A stretch of 64,000 nucleotides of DNA, taken from Luteolibacter rhizosphaerae. Lineage in GTDB: Bacteria; Verrucomicrobiota; Verrucomicrobiia; Verrucomicrobiales; Akkermansiaceae. The stretch spans positions 243,114 to 307,113 of the forward strand of contig NZ_JAPDDR010000010.1 in the NCBI RefSeq assembly GCF_025950095.1, given 5' to 3'. This document shows, piece by piece, positions 8,757 through 16,251 of this stretch. Below the pieces are notes generated by a model. It was not told the DNA's origin, made no database searches, and worked only from the letters and a program-made list of their open reading frames with translations. A program made the position numbers and the translations under genes. Within the stretch, counting starts at the first letter, position 1. Every line of letters starts with the position of its first letter.

Positions 8757-9211
8757 TCGTCCCGCTCGGCCTGGCGCTCACGCTCGTCTCCGGAGTGGCT
8801 CCGGCGACCGCCAGATGGGCGCAGGGGCAGGAGCGCAAGATCCTGGCTGAGGGGGTGCCGCTCACGGCGGAAGCCTTGGAATTCGCCCGGACGATGGAGA
8901 TTCAAGATCCGGAGGGCATCCGGGTCCTGACGGTGAACCCGGTGCCGATGCCCGTCCCGCAGCCGGTGGTGAATCTGGCCCGGAAATGCGGCCTGCCGGT
9001 CATGAACCCCGCCGGGATGACCCTCGGTCGTGGAATCTACATCCTGCCCGGCCACGAGTGGGTCATCCCCCACGAACTGGTGCACGTGGCGCAGTACCAG
9101 CGGCTCGGCGGAATCGAGCCCTTCATGCGGCTCTACATCCGTGAATGCCTGGTCCATGGCTACTTTGAAGCACCGCTGGAGATCGAAGCGCGGGAGCGAT
9201 CGGGGGACTGA
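8753..9211 (+). CDS. small putative zinc-binding HExxH protein, coupled to sdhB
   Basis: A 152-residue protein whose start overlaps the sdhB stop by four bases (ATGA), so the two are probably translated together. An apolar N-terminus ([14 protein letters not shown]) may be a signal or anchor. Near the C-terminus is [10 protein letters not shown] with H107, E108 and H111 in the HExxH arrangement of zinc metalloproteins; this resembles the DUF4157-like minimal metallopeptidase domain. No third zinc ligand can be assigned with confidence, although glutamates follow in [13 protein letters not shown]. Function is unknown. The coupling with sdhB may be chance organisation rather than functional. 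Confidence 0.7.
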   Translation: MIVPLGLALTLVSGVAPATARWAQGQERKILAEGVPLTAEALEFARTMEIQDPEGIRVLTVNPVPMPVPQPVVNLARKCGLPVMNPAGMTLGRGIYILPGHEWVIPHELVHVAQYQRLGGIEPFMRLYIRECLVHGYFEAPLEIEARERSGD

Positions 9212-9230
9212 GTCGCCACCCGGGAACATA

Positions 9231-9256
9231 AAAAGGCGACCCTAAGGCCGCCTTTT
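9231..9256. terminator. bidirectional intrinsic terminator
   Basis: An 8-bp perfect stem (AAAAGGCG at 9231-9238 with CGCCTTTT at 9249-9256) around a 10-nt loop lies between the convergent HExxH gene (ends 9211) and rpmJ (ends 9283). Both strands leave a short U-run after the stem, so it can serve both genes. Confidence 0.7.
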
Positions 9257-9282
9257 CTCAAACTGGACTGGGTCCCGAAGGA

Positions 9283-9447
9283 TTACTTCACGCCCTTCTT
9301 CGACAGGCGGGTGCCCTTGGTCGCGCCTTGGCGGGCCTTGAACTTCGGGTTGGCCTTGCAGATCACATAGAGCGTGCCCTTGCGCTTCACCACTTGGCAT
9401 CCGGAGTGGCGGCGTTTGGCGGAAGAGAGCGAAGAAAGAACTTTCAT
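9283..9447 (-). CDS. rpmJ: 50S ribosomal protein L36, zinc-ligand-poor paralogue type
   Basis: A 54-residue L36 starting at 9447 ([16 protein letters not shown]). The core [20 protein letters not shown], followed by KARQG, is clearly L36, but two of the four zinc ligands of the classical form are changed: the first Cys is His and the C-terminal His is Phe. That pattern is the one I recall for the YkgO-like, zinc-independent (C-minus) L36. The C-terminal tail ([13 protein letters not shown]) is longer than in classical 37-residue L36. It is a lone gene outside a ribosomal operon, as is common for the paralogue. Whether a C-plus copy exists elsewhere is unknown. Confidence 0.88.
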   Translation of the reverse strand: MKVLSSLSSAKRRHSGCQVVKRKGTLYVICKANPKFKARQGATKGTRLSKKGVK

Positions 9448-9574
9448 GGGAAAAATGGCGCTGCGTTGCGGGGCCGCGGAAATTACGGAACCGCGCGAAG
9501 TTGTAAAGCCGATTCTCGCGTGAAAAATCGTGTTCATCCGAGCGCCGCCATGATGTTCTCTCGGCGCGCACCGG

Positions 9575-10600
9575 ATGAGCGAGAATTTCTACCAGAAAAC
9601 CACCTCCGCCCCTACCACTTCCTTCGACGTTTCGCTGCGTCCGCCGGTGTTTTCCGAGTTCATCGGGCAGGAGAAAGTGAAGGACCGCCTGCTGCTGATG
9701 GTGGAGGCTGCCCGCCAGCGCGGGGACGTGCTGGATCACGTGCTGCTCTCCGGCCCTCCCGGCTTGGGCAAGACCACGCTGGCCAATATCATCGCCCGCG
9801 CCACCGGCTCGCAGCTCCACGTGACCTCCGGGCCGCAGATCGAGAAGGCAGGCGATCTGGCCGGAGTTCTGACCAATCTCCAGAAGGGCGACGTGCTCTT
9901 CATCGACGAAATCCATCGCCTGCACCCGGCGATCGAGGAGTATCTCTACCCCGCCATGGAGGACTTCCGGCTGGATATCATCATCGATTCCGGCCCCTCC
10001 GCCCGCTCGATCCAACTCAACCTGCCGCGCTTCACGCTGGTGGGAGCCACCACCCGATCCGGGATGCTGACGGCTCCCCTGCGCTCACGCTTTGGACTGG
10101 TGAACCGTCTGGACTACTACACCCAGACGGAACTCGCCCAGATCATCGAGCGCTCGGCAGGCCTGCTGGACATCCCGATCCTGCATGAAGGGGCGCTGGA
10201 GATCGCGGCTCGTTCCCGTGGCACTCCGCGCGTGGCGAATGCCCTGCTGCGCTGGGTGCGCGACTACGCTCAGGTGAAAAGTGACGGCACGATCTCGGGT
10301 CCGGTAGCGGATGCAGCACTGGCAATGATCGAGATCGACGCACAGGGCTTGGACGAGATGGACAAGCGCATCCTCGAGGCGCTGATCTACAAGTTCAACG
10401 GGGGTCCCGTGGGCGTGGGCTCGCTGGCCGTCGCGGTCGGTGAAGATGCCGCGACGATCGAGGAGGTGCACGAGCCCTTTCTGATCCTACAGGGTTTCCT
10501 CCAGCGCACGCCGCGGGGGCGGATCGCCCTGCCTGCCGCCTATACCAAGATCGGCGCGTCCATGCCTCCACCAACGGACGGACAGCCGACCCTTCTCTAA
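9575..10600 (+). CDS. ruvB: Holliday junction branch migration DNA helicase RuvB
   Basis: A 341-residue AAA+ ATPase that, with RuvA, drives branch migration of Holliday junctions. Walker A is GPPGLGKTT (residues 60-68), Walker [12 protein letters not shown] (D111, E112), sensor/arginine-finger region [18 protein letters not shown], and the C-terminal winged-helix ends in [19 protein letters not shown]. Length is normal. It is the first gene of a plus-strand run; the GNAT gene follows after 6 bp. ruvA and ruvC are not in the window. Confidence 0.97.
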   Translation: MSENFYQKTTSAPTTSFDVSLRPPVFSEFIGQEKVKDRLLLMVEAARQRGDVLDHVLLSGPPGLGKTTLANIIARATGSQLHVTSGPQIEKAGDLAGVLTNLQKGDVLFIDEIHRLHPAIEEYLYPAMEDFRLDIIIDSGPSARSIQLNLPRFTLVGATTRSGMLTAPLRSRFGLVNRLDYYTQTELAQIIERSAGLLDIPILHEGALEIAARSRGTPRVANALLRWVRDYAQVKSDGTISGPVADAALAMIEIDAQGLDEMDKRILEALIYKFNGGPVGVGSLAVAVGEDAATIEEVHEPFLILQGFLQRTPRGRIALPAAYTKIGASMPPPTDGQPTLL

Positions 10601-10606
10601 GGGATC

Positions 10607-11062
10607 ATGATCTCGTGCGTGATCCGAAGGGCGAATCCGGAAGACGCGGGTGCGATCCAGCATCTGTATCAGGAACTCGTCGGGGATCCCCTGATCCAAG
10701 TTCTTCCGGAGCAGATTGTAACCATGGGCCGGAGCGCTTCGACCTTCCTTCTCGTTGCGGAGTCCGGTGATTCGGTCTTCGGCACCGTGCTGTTCAACCT
10801 CCGCAACGACGTGATGTTCCGTTCCCAGCCCTTCGGAGTTCTCGAGAATGTCGTGGTGTCATCGGCAGCACGACAACAGGGCATCGGGACACGGCTTCTG
10901 GCCCAGGTCGAGGTCTTGGCGAAAGAGCACGATTGCACCAAGATCATGCTTCTGAGCAGCGTCCGCCGTCACGGAGCCCATGCATTTTTCCGCCATTGCG
11001 GATTTGCCAGCGATACCAAGACCGCCTTCGTGAAATACCGGAGCCAGTTCACCACGGCCTGA
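10607..11062 (+). CDS. GNAT-family N-acetyltransferase
   Basis: A 151-residue single-domain GNAT protein beginning 6 bp after ruvB. The acetyl-CoA binding motif A is ENVVVSSAARQQGIGTRLL, with the pyrophosphate loop R89-Q-Q-G-I-G94, and the C-terminal GAHAFFRHCGF motif B is typical. The N-terminus (VIRRANPEDAGAIQHLYQEL) is the usual start of this fold. Substrate cannot be told; it may acetylate a small amine or a protein. Spacing suggests cotranscription with ruvB, but no functional link is evident. Confidence 0.85.
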   Translation: MISCVIRRANPEDAGAIQHLYQELVGDPLIQVLPEQIVTMGRSASTFLLVAESGDSVFGTVLFNLRNDVMFRSQPFGVLENVVVSSAARQQGIGTRLLAQVEVLAKEHDCTKIMLLSSVRRHGAHAFFRHCGFASDTKTAFVKYRSQFTTA

Positions 11063-11116
11063 GAGACCCCGAATCCCCTTTCCCAACCCTGTTTCCCGTC
11101 CTACTTTCGCCCCGGG

Positions 11117-11542
11117 ATGTCCGAAATTGTCGCCCAACTCATTGACCGCTGCCGCTCGGCGGGACTGCGCCGCACGAAGGCCCTCGAAGAACTCATCGTG
11201 ACTCTTCTCGAGTCCTCGCGGCCCATGACCTTGTCCGAGTTGGCCGCATCCCCGCGGCTGCGTGATCAATGCGACAAGGCAACCGTCTTCCGCCTGCTGC
11301 AACGTCTCGCCGAAAAGGGCGTGGTGCGGCGGCTCGGCCTGCACGAGCGCGCTGCCTATTTCACGCTGCTGGTACCGGGACGTCATCAGGATTACCTGAT
11401 CTGCACGGAGTGCGGCAGCATCGAGGCGGTAAAAGCCCCCTGCCCTGTCCACGAACTGGAAGAAGAGATTCGCGAGAAGACCGGCTTCCGCAACCTTTAC
11501 CACGAGCTCGAGTTCTTCGGCACCTGCCCCGCCTGCGTATGA
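11117..11542 (+). CDS. Fur-family transcriptional regulator
   Basis: A 141-residue Fur-superfamily repressor with an N-terminal winged helix (LRRTKALEELIVTLLESSRPMT and KATVFRLLQRLAEKGVV) and a C-terminal dimerisation domain. The structural zinc site is two CxxC pairs, C96/C99 (LICTECG) and C137/C140 (TCPAC). The usual HHDHLICTECG regulatory metal motif is GRHQDYLICTECG here. The metal sensed (Fe, Zn, Mn or peroxide) cannot be decided. Its stop overlaps the ATG of the next small membrane gene (ATGA), which in turn overlaps xerC, giving a coupled set. Confidence 0.9.
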   Translation: MSEIVAQLIDRCRSAGLRRTKALEELIVTLLESSRPMTLSELAASPRLRDQCDKATVFRLLQRLAEKGVVRRLGLHERAAYFTLLVPGRHQDYLICTECGSIEAVKAPCPVHELEEEIREKTGFRNLYHELEFFGTCPACV

Positions 11543-11799
11543 ATCGCCTTGTCCGCATCGCCCTTACTCTTTTCATCTCGGCCTCTATTCTGATCTTCCT
11601 AGTCCTCCAGCGTCTGCAACGGGCGAAGGAAGCCGCTGCCAGCCTTCGAGGAGGCACCCACAACCCGATGGCGGAGTCCGAGTTCCAGATGGTCTACATC
11701 GGCATGGGGATCGTGGGCGTCATGCTCGCGGCCGGTATCGGCCTCATCATCGCCGCGATCATCAAAGGCAGGCAGCAGAAGCTGGACAGCGATGGATGA
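11539..11799 (+). CDS. small two-segment membrane protein between fur-like gene and xerC
   Basis: An 86-residue protein whose ATG overlaps the stop of the Fur-family gene by four bases and whose end overlaps the xerC start by eight. It has two hydrophobic segments, IALTLFISASILIFLVL near residues 7-23 and IGMGIVGVMLAAGIGLIIAA near 53-73, joined by a polar loop and ended by a basic tail. No family recognised. The tight overlaps on both sides argue that it is real. Confidence 0.72.
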   Translation: MNRLVRIALTLFISASILIFLVLQRLQRAKEAAASLRGGTHNPMAESEFQMVYIGMGIVGVMLAAGIGLIIAAIIKGRQQKLDSDG

Positions 11800-12685
11800 G
11801 GAGCTGGAGAGCGGCTTCCTGAAATTCATGGAGGTCGAGCGGACCGCCTCGCCTCGCACATTGGAGAACTACCGGCTCGCGTTGGAGAGCTGCCGCACAT
11901 GGTTCGGCGCGAAGTTCGCCGGCTGGCGGGAGACTACCGCGGAGGATTTCCGGCGCTGGCTCTATGAGATGATGAAGCAGGATCTGTCGAAGTCGACGAT
12001 CCGTCTCCGCTTCGCCGCTCTGCGGTCCTTCTACAAATTCCTGGTTCACCGCCGCGGCTTCATCAAGAGCCCGGTGGCGGAGGTGCAACTCCCCAAGCCG
12101 GAGAAGAAGCTGCCGGTGGTGCTCACCGCCTCACAGATCGACGAACTGCTGGCTCTGCCACTACAAGCCCCCATCCACAAGCAGACCCAGCCTTGGATGC
12201 CCCTGCGCGATGCTGCGATCCTGGAGCTCTTCTATTCCTGCGGGCTCCGGATCTCCGAGCTGAGGGGGCTGGATGTGAGGGACATCGATTTCCTCGGCGA
12301 GAACGTGAAGGTCACGGGCAAAGGCGCGAAGGAGAGGATCGTGCCGATCGGAGGCCCTGCACTCTCCGCCTTGCAGCGCTACCAGCGCGAAGCCGCCGTG
12401 ACCAACGGTCCGCTGTTCTTGGGAAAGCGGCGCACGCGCATCACCCAGCAGGCGATCGATCTGCTGCTGAAGAAGTACCTCAAGCTGAGTTCGATTCCCT
12501 TCAAAATCTCCCCGCACAAGCTGCGGCACAGCTTCGCCACCCATCTGTTAGACGCAGGGGCGGATCTGAGATCCGTGCAAAGCCTGTTAGGCCATGCTTC
12601 GCTTTCGACCACGCAGATCTACACGCACGTGACGAAGGAGCGGCTGCGGCAGGCTTACGATGCGGCCCATCCCCGTGCCACCTGA
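11792..12685 (+). CDS. xerC: tyrosine recombinase XerC/XerD
   Basis: A 297-residue phage-integrase-family recombinase of normal Xer length. The N-terminal SAM-like domain (residues 1-100) is followed by the catalytic domain with R153 (CGLRISELRGL), K177 (VTGKGAKERIVP), H242-K-L-R245 (SPHKLRHSFATHLL), H268 (LLGHASLSTTQ) and the nucleophile Y277. It should resolve chromosome dimers at dif together with a partner. The gene overlaps the preceding small membrane protein by 8 bp and so sits at the end of a Fur-family/membrane protein/xerC set. C versus D cannot be settled by sequence alone. Confidence 0.92.
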   Translation: MDEELESGFLKFMEVERTASPRTLENYRLALESCRTWFGAKFAGWRETTAEDFRRWLYEMMKQDLSKSTIRLRFAALRSFYKFLVHRRGFIKSPVAEVQLPKPEKKLPVVLTASQIDELLALPLQAPIHKQTQPWMPLRDAAILELFYSCGLRISELRGLDVRDIDFLGENVKVTGKGAKERIVPIGGPALSALQRYQREAAVTNGPLFLGKRRTRITQQAIDLLLKKYLKLSSIPFKISPHKLRHSFATHLLDAGADLRSVQSLLGHASLSTTQIYTHVTKERLRQAYDAAHPRAT

Positions 12686-12706
12686 ATCAGGGCATCCAGG
12701 ACTTTG

Positions 12707-13084
12707 TTATCCCTCCGCCCCAGTATTCCTGGGCACCATATAACCGATCAGCCCGCCTGCCGCGAGCGCCGCCGGCAACACCGAAGGCAGTTCCAGAAAC
12801 AGCGGCCAAGCCACGCAGACGAAGCAAGCCACCCCGGCACCGATCATCGCCCGAACCATGGGCCTCAGCTCCCTGACGCTGTCCGGGAGCCAGAGATAGA
12901 GCGGAAGGATGAGCACGCAGAAGACCACCAGAAGAACCGCGGAGGTCCAAAAGGCAAACATGGGGACTCCCACGCCACGCAGTGATCCATTCCGGACAAT
13001 GCCCTCAATCACATAAGGCGAGATCACCACGGCGAAGCTCACGAGCCAGCCCAGAATCCATGCCTGAAGCGCCCTGCCAATCAT
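12707..13084 (-). CDS. hypothetical four-segment membrane protein
   Basis: A 125-residue minus-strand protein with about four hydrophobic helices (ILGWLVSFAVVISPYVI, MFAFWTSAVLLVVFCVLILPLYLW, MIGAGVACFVCVAWPLFL, LPAALAAGGLIGYMV). It converges with xerC, with 21 bp between the two stops. No known family. Membrane topology, a reasonable length and lack of a better frame here support it as a gene, but there is no functional clue. Confidence 0.62.
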   Translation of the reverse strand: MIGRALQAWILGWLVSFAVVISPYVIEGIVRNGSLRGVGVPMFAFWTSAVLLVVFCVLILPLYLWLPDSVRELRPMVRAMIGAGVACFVCVAWPLFLELPSVLPAALAAGGLIGYMVPRNTGAEG

Positions 13085-13181
13085 TGCTGCGGGTAGTGTC
13101 CGATGGAGGCCTCAAGGAGCAAGCGCCGAGAGGCCCTACACGGAATTTTCACGGAGTGCTGCAGAATCGCGTGCACAAAAA

Positions 13182-13207
13182 GGGCGGCCGTGTTGCCACG
13201 GCCGCCC
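13182..13207 (-). terminator. intrinsic terminator of the beta-barrel protein gene
   Basis: An 11-bp perfect GC-rich stem (13182-13192 with 13197-13207) and a 4-nt loop, followed on the minus strand by a T-run, 33 bp downstream of the stop at 13240. A strong rho-independent terminator. Confidence 0.85.
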
Positions 13208-13239
13208 GAAGTGTTTCGTAGGGATGAAACTCGGTCGGC

Positions 13240-14007
13240 TTAGAAGCCAACGGAGAGCTTCACGCCACCGATCAGGTGCTCTTGGCCGCCCTGAAGGTTG
13301 TTGATGTCGGCAGCAAGCTTGTTGTCGGCATCGGTGTACTTCAGGTAAGGAGCGATGGTCACGCCTTCGCGGAACTCCCAGGGGAGTTCGGCCTTGACGA
13401 ACCAGCCTTGGAAGCCGTCAGCGGTGGAACCGGGGTTCGCGCGACCGGCACGAGCCTGGAGGCCGTGGCCATCGGCAACACCGACACCCGTGGACAGGGT
13501 CAGGGCCAGACAGTCGTTGAACTCCTTGGTCCAGGACAGCTCGGGCTGCAGGTACCAGCCGTTGTTGGAGTCGAAGTCGTAGTAGTAGGTCGCGCTGGCG
13601 GAGAGACCCCAAGCGATCTCGTAGCTGGCGGACAGGTAGACTTCCTGGGTGTCAACGGTACCCGGGGTGTCCGGGAAGTAGTAGTAGATGTAGCCGAGCT
13701 CGAGATCGATCGGGCCGACTTCCTTCGAAATGGCGGCGTAGAGATCAAGCTCGTTGAAGTTACCGCCGATCGTCTGGGAATCGTTGACGGAGCCGTACCA
13801 GGCACCGGCGCTCAGAGCGGCGAAACCGGCATCGTAAGACACGTCAGCACCGGCTTCGATCAGATCGCTGCCGAGATCCACGAAACGGAATTCGTAGATG
13901 TTGCTGTAGCCGACGTGGACTTCCCCTTCGATCTCCGCCGAGGCGTAGCCAGCCACGAGAGCGGAGGCAGCGGCCAGGGAGCCGATAATTTTGGTGTGTT
14001 TGCGCAT
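13240..14007 (-). CDS. outer-membrane beta-barrel protein, porin-like
   Basis: A 255-residue exported protein. Signal peptide MRKHTKIIGSLAAASALVAG with YASA cleavage. The mature part is a series of alternating amphipathic strands rich in aromatic residues (YSNIYEFRFVDLG, LDLELGYIYYYF, YYYDFDSNNGWYLQPELSW) and it ends in a C-terminal Phe (VKLSVGF), the BAM insertion signal of outer-membrane barrels. It resembles the TorF/DUF-type barrel proteins common in Verrucomicrobia and proteobacteria. It has its own strong terminator and a long 5' region, consistent with an abundant single-gene transcript. Confidence 0.82.
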   Translation of the reverse strand: MRKHTKIIGSLAAASALVAGYASAEIEGEVHVGYSNIYEFRFVDLGSDLIEAGADVSYDAGFAALSAGAWYGSVNDSQTIGGNFNELDLYAAISKEVGPIDLELGYIYYYFPDTPGTVDTQEVYLSASYEIAWGLSASATYYYDFDSNNGWYLQPELSWTKEFNDCLALTLSTGVGVADGHGLQARAGRANPGSTADGFQGWFVKAELPWEFREGVTIAPYLKYTDADNKLAADINNLQGGQEHLIGGVKLSVGF

Positions 14008-14342
14008 CTTGGTATTCGGTTGTTCGGTTGCTGCAACCCCTTCTCTATCCCGCTTTCGCCGGCTTGAGGAGAGGTCTTGGCTTGCTGCGAACCGCGTGCC
14101 TTACAGCATGACGGACGCTGCCTATCGGGCAACTAGTTAAGAAACCCAAAAGGTAATGTCCAGCTAAAAGAACTCGGTTGGCCGCTAGGCCGGGGCTCTA
14201 ACTAGAGGGCCCAAAGGGGTCTGGCAAGGCCGAAAAGCCGCATCCGATGCCACAATCATGGGGCTGGAAGAAGTTGAAATCGTGGCCTTCGCGAAAGTGA
14301 AAGCTGCTAGACCCGACGGGCCTGCGCCTCATCTCGCCGTGC
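14008..14342. other. intergenic stretch upstream of the barrel protein gene
   Basis: 335 bp with no gene I can support. It must hold the barrel-gene promoter (minus strand) and the 3' end of the DUF2007 transcript. An imperfect inverted repeat of gggctcta/tagagggccc near 14192-14212 could be a weak terminator for the DUF2007 gene. No sure promoter boxes were seen. Confidence 0.5.
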
Positions 14343-14684
14343 TCACCCCTCTTTCGGCGCACCTGCAGCCAGGCGCCTCCCGAAAGCGAGGAAAGGAGCA
14401 CCTAAAGCGATGGAAAGCAGCAGGACCACCGGCCAAACCCGAGCCCCGGAGAATTCGCGCGGTTCCGATCTCAGGACCTCCAGATACTCGCGGTGGGCCT
14501 CGGCTGCATCCATCTCGTCCTCCGCAGCCACCACTACCCTAACGCCACCGATCGCGTTGCTATAGTGCCAGAAAAGCTGAACCACGTGCTCGTCGAAGAC
14601 CTCTGCCTGGATCCCGCGTGATCCAAGGAAGGAGCGGAAAAGATGGGCTTCTTCCGGCGTTTGAAAACGAGCGACCGTCACCAT
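14343..14684 (-). CDS. DUF2007-type putative signal-transducing protein with C-terminal membrane helix
   Basis: A 113-residue protein. Residues 1-70 look like the DUF2007/PII-like small domain (VTVARFQTPEEAHLFRSFL, GIQAEVFDEHVV, GGVRVVVAAEDEMDAAEA), and residues 85-103 form one membrane helix (VWPVVLLLSIALGAPFLAFG). Proteins like this are common as lone genes and have no established reaction. It lies downstream of sucB beyond a hairpin, so it is probably its own unit. Confidence 0.72.
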   Translation of the reverse strand: MVTVARFQTPEEAHLFRSFLGSRGIQAEVFDEHVVQLFWHYSNAIGGVRVVVAAEDEMDAAEAHREYLEVLRSEPREFSGARVWPVVLLLSIALGAPFLAFGRRLAAGAPKEG

Positions 14685-14697
14685 GAGCGTACAAGAG

Positions 14698-14723
14698 TTC
14701 GGGGGAGATTACTCTCCCCCGAA
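14698..14723 (-). terminator. hairpin terminator after sucAB
   Basis: An 11-bp perfect inverted repeat (14698-14708 with 14713-14723) with a 4-nt loop, 31 bp downstream of the sucB stop on the minus strand. The T-run is weak, so efficiency is uncertain. Confidence 0.6.
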
Positions 14724-14753
14724 TCAAATCACATCTATAAAGAGCCGATCAAA

Positions 14754-16190
14754 TTACATTTCCAGCATCAGGCGCGTCGGATTCTCGATGCAGTCCTTGA
14801 TGCGGATCAGGAAGGTCACGGCTTCCTTGCCGTCCACCAATCGGTGGTCATAGCTCATGGCGAGATACATCATCGGGCGGATCACCACCTGCCCGTTCAG
14901 GGCCACCGGGCGCTGCTGGATGGTGTGCATGCCGAGAATGCCGCTCTGGGGCGGGTTGAGGATCGGCGTGCTGAGCAGAGAGCCGTAGGTGCCGCCGTTC
15001 GAGATCGTGTAGACACCACCCTGCAGGTCTTCGATGCCGATCTTCCCTTCCTTCGCCTTCTTGGCGTAGTCGATGATGTCCTGCTCGATCTGGGCAAAGC
15101 TCTTCTTGTCCGCATCGCGGATCACCGGAACGATCAGGCCTTTCTCGGTGCCGATCGCCACACCGATATCGTAGAAGTGGTTCTGAACGATGTCCTGGCC
15201 ATCGATCATGCCATTAACCTGCGGCACGTCCTTGAGAGCTTGGACCACGGCCTTCACGAAGAAGGACATGAAGCCGAGCTTCACGCCGTGCTTCTTGAGG
15301 AAGTCTTCCTGCACCGCCTTGCGGAGCTCCATGACCGCGGTCATGTCCGCCTCGTTGAAGGTGGTGAGGATCGCGGCGGTCTGCTGGGCATTTACCAGGT
15401 GCGTCGCGATCTTGCGGCGCAGCATGCTCATCTTCTTACGGGTCACGCGGCCGTCCGAAACCGGAGCGGCAGCGACCGCAGGAGCTGGGGCCGGAGCAGC
15501 GGGAAGCTCGAAGGTCCGGGGCTTCGGCGTTTCGGTCACCGGTGCGGGCGCCGCGGCGGCAGGCACAGGTGCCGGCGCGGCCGGAGCCGGAGCCGCAGGC
15601 TCGGGAGCGGCGGTGGTATTCCCCACGATGATCTGAGCGATCAGAGTGCCGATCCCGACTTCATTGCCTTCGGCCACGAGGATCTTGAGCGTCCCGGAGG
15701 CATCAGCCTCGAGCTCGCTGGACACCTTGTCGGTTTCCAAGGTGACAAGCGCCTCACCCTTGGAGACGGCCGCGCCGTCGCCCTTGTGCCAGCGCGCGAC
15801 ATTTGCGGAGGTGATGGATTCGCCGGCCGCGGGAACCTTCACGTCGATCACCTGCGCACCGGAGGCGGGCAGCGGTGGAGGCGAGGCGGCGGCAGGAGCC
15901 GAAGGAGAAGGCGCGCCCGCGGCCGGAGCGGCGACAGGCGAGCCACCGGTAGCGGCTCCATCTTCGAGCAGTGCGATCACGGTGCCGATCGCCACTTCCT
16001 CCCCTTCACCTACCACGATCTTGAGGACGCCATCGGCAGCGGCTTCAAGTTCGCTGGAAACCTTGTCGGTCTCCAGAGTGACAAGCACATCGCCCTTGCG
16101 GACGGATTCTCCGTTCTGCTTGTGCCAGCGGGCGACATTCGCGGAGGTGATGGATTCGCCGGCGGCGGGGACTTTGACTTCGAGAGACAT
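14754..16190 (-). CDS. sucB: 2-oxoglutarate dehydrogenase E2 (dihydrolipoamide succinyltransferase) with two lipoyl domains
   Basis: A 478-residue E2. Two lipoyl domains in tandem, residues 1-76 (lipoylated K43 in ETDKVSSE) and 115-188 (K155), are joined and followed by Ala/Pro-rich linkers (77-113 and 190-245). The C-terminal acyltransferase domain runs from about 248 to 478 with the catalytic H449 and D453 in [12 protein letters not shown]. The short stretch between the second linker and the catalytic domain ([19 protein letters not shown]) has no room for the ~35-residue E1/E3-binding domain. E. coli SucB has one lipoyl domain and that binding domain, so this layout is unusual. It follows sucA by 61 bp in the same operon. 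Confidence 0.95.
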   Translation of the reverse strand: MSLEVKVPAAGESITSANVARWHKQNGESVRKGDVLVTLETDKVSSELEAAADGVLKIVVGEGEEVAIGTVIALLEDGAATGGSPVAAPAAGAPSPSAPAAASPPPLPASGAQVIDVKVPAAGESITSANVARWHKGDGAAVSKGEALVTLETDKVSSELEADASGTLKILVAEGNEVGIGTLIAQIIVGNTTAAPEPAAPAPAAPAPVPAAAAPAPVTETPKPRTFELPAAPAPAPAVAAAPVSDGRVTRKKMSMLRRKIATHLVNAQQTAAILTTFNEADMTAVMELRKAVQEDFLKKHGVKLGFMSFFVKAVVQALKDVPQVNGMIDGQDIVQNHFYDIGVAIGTEKGLIVPVIRDADKKSFAQIEQDIIDYAKKAKEGKIGIEDLQGGVYTISNGGTYGSLLSTPILNPPQSGILGMHTIQQRPVALNGQVVIRPMMYLAMSYDHRLVDGKEAVTFLIRIKDCIENPTRLMLEM

Positions 16191-16251
16191 GAGGAAGAAA
16201 TGGACTAATGACTAAGCGCTAATTTTCAGACCGGTCCGTGCTGTAGGAGAA

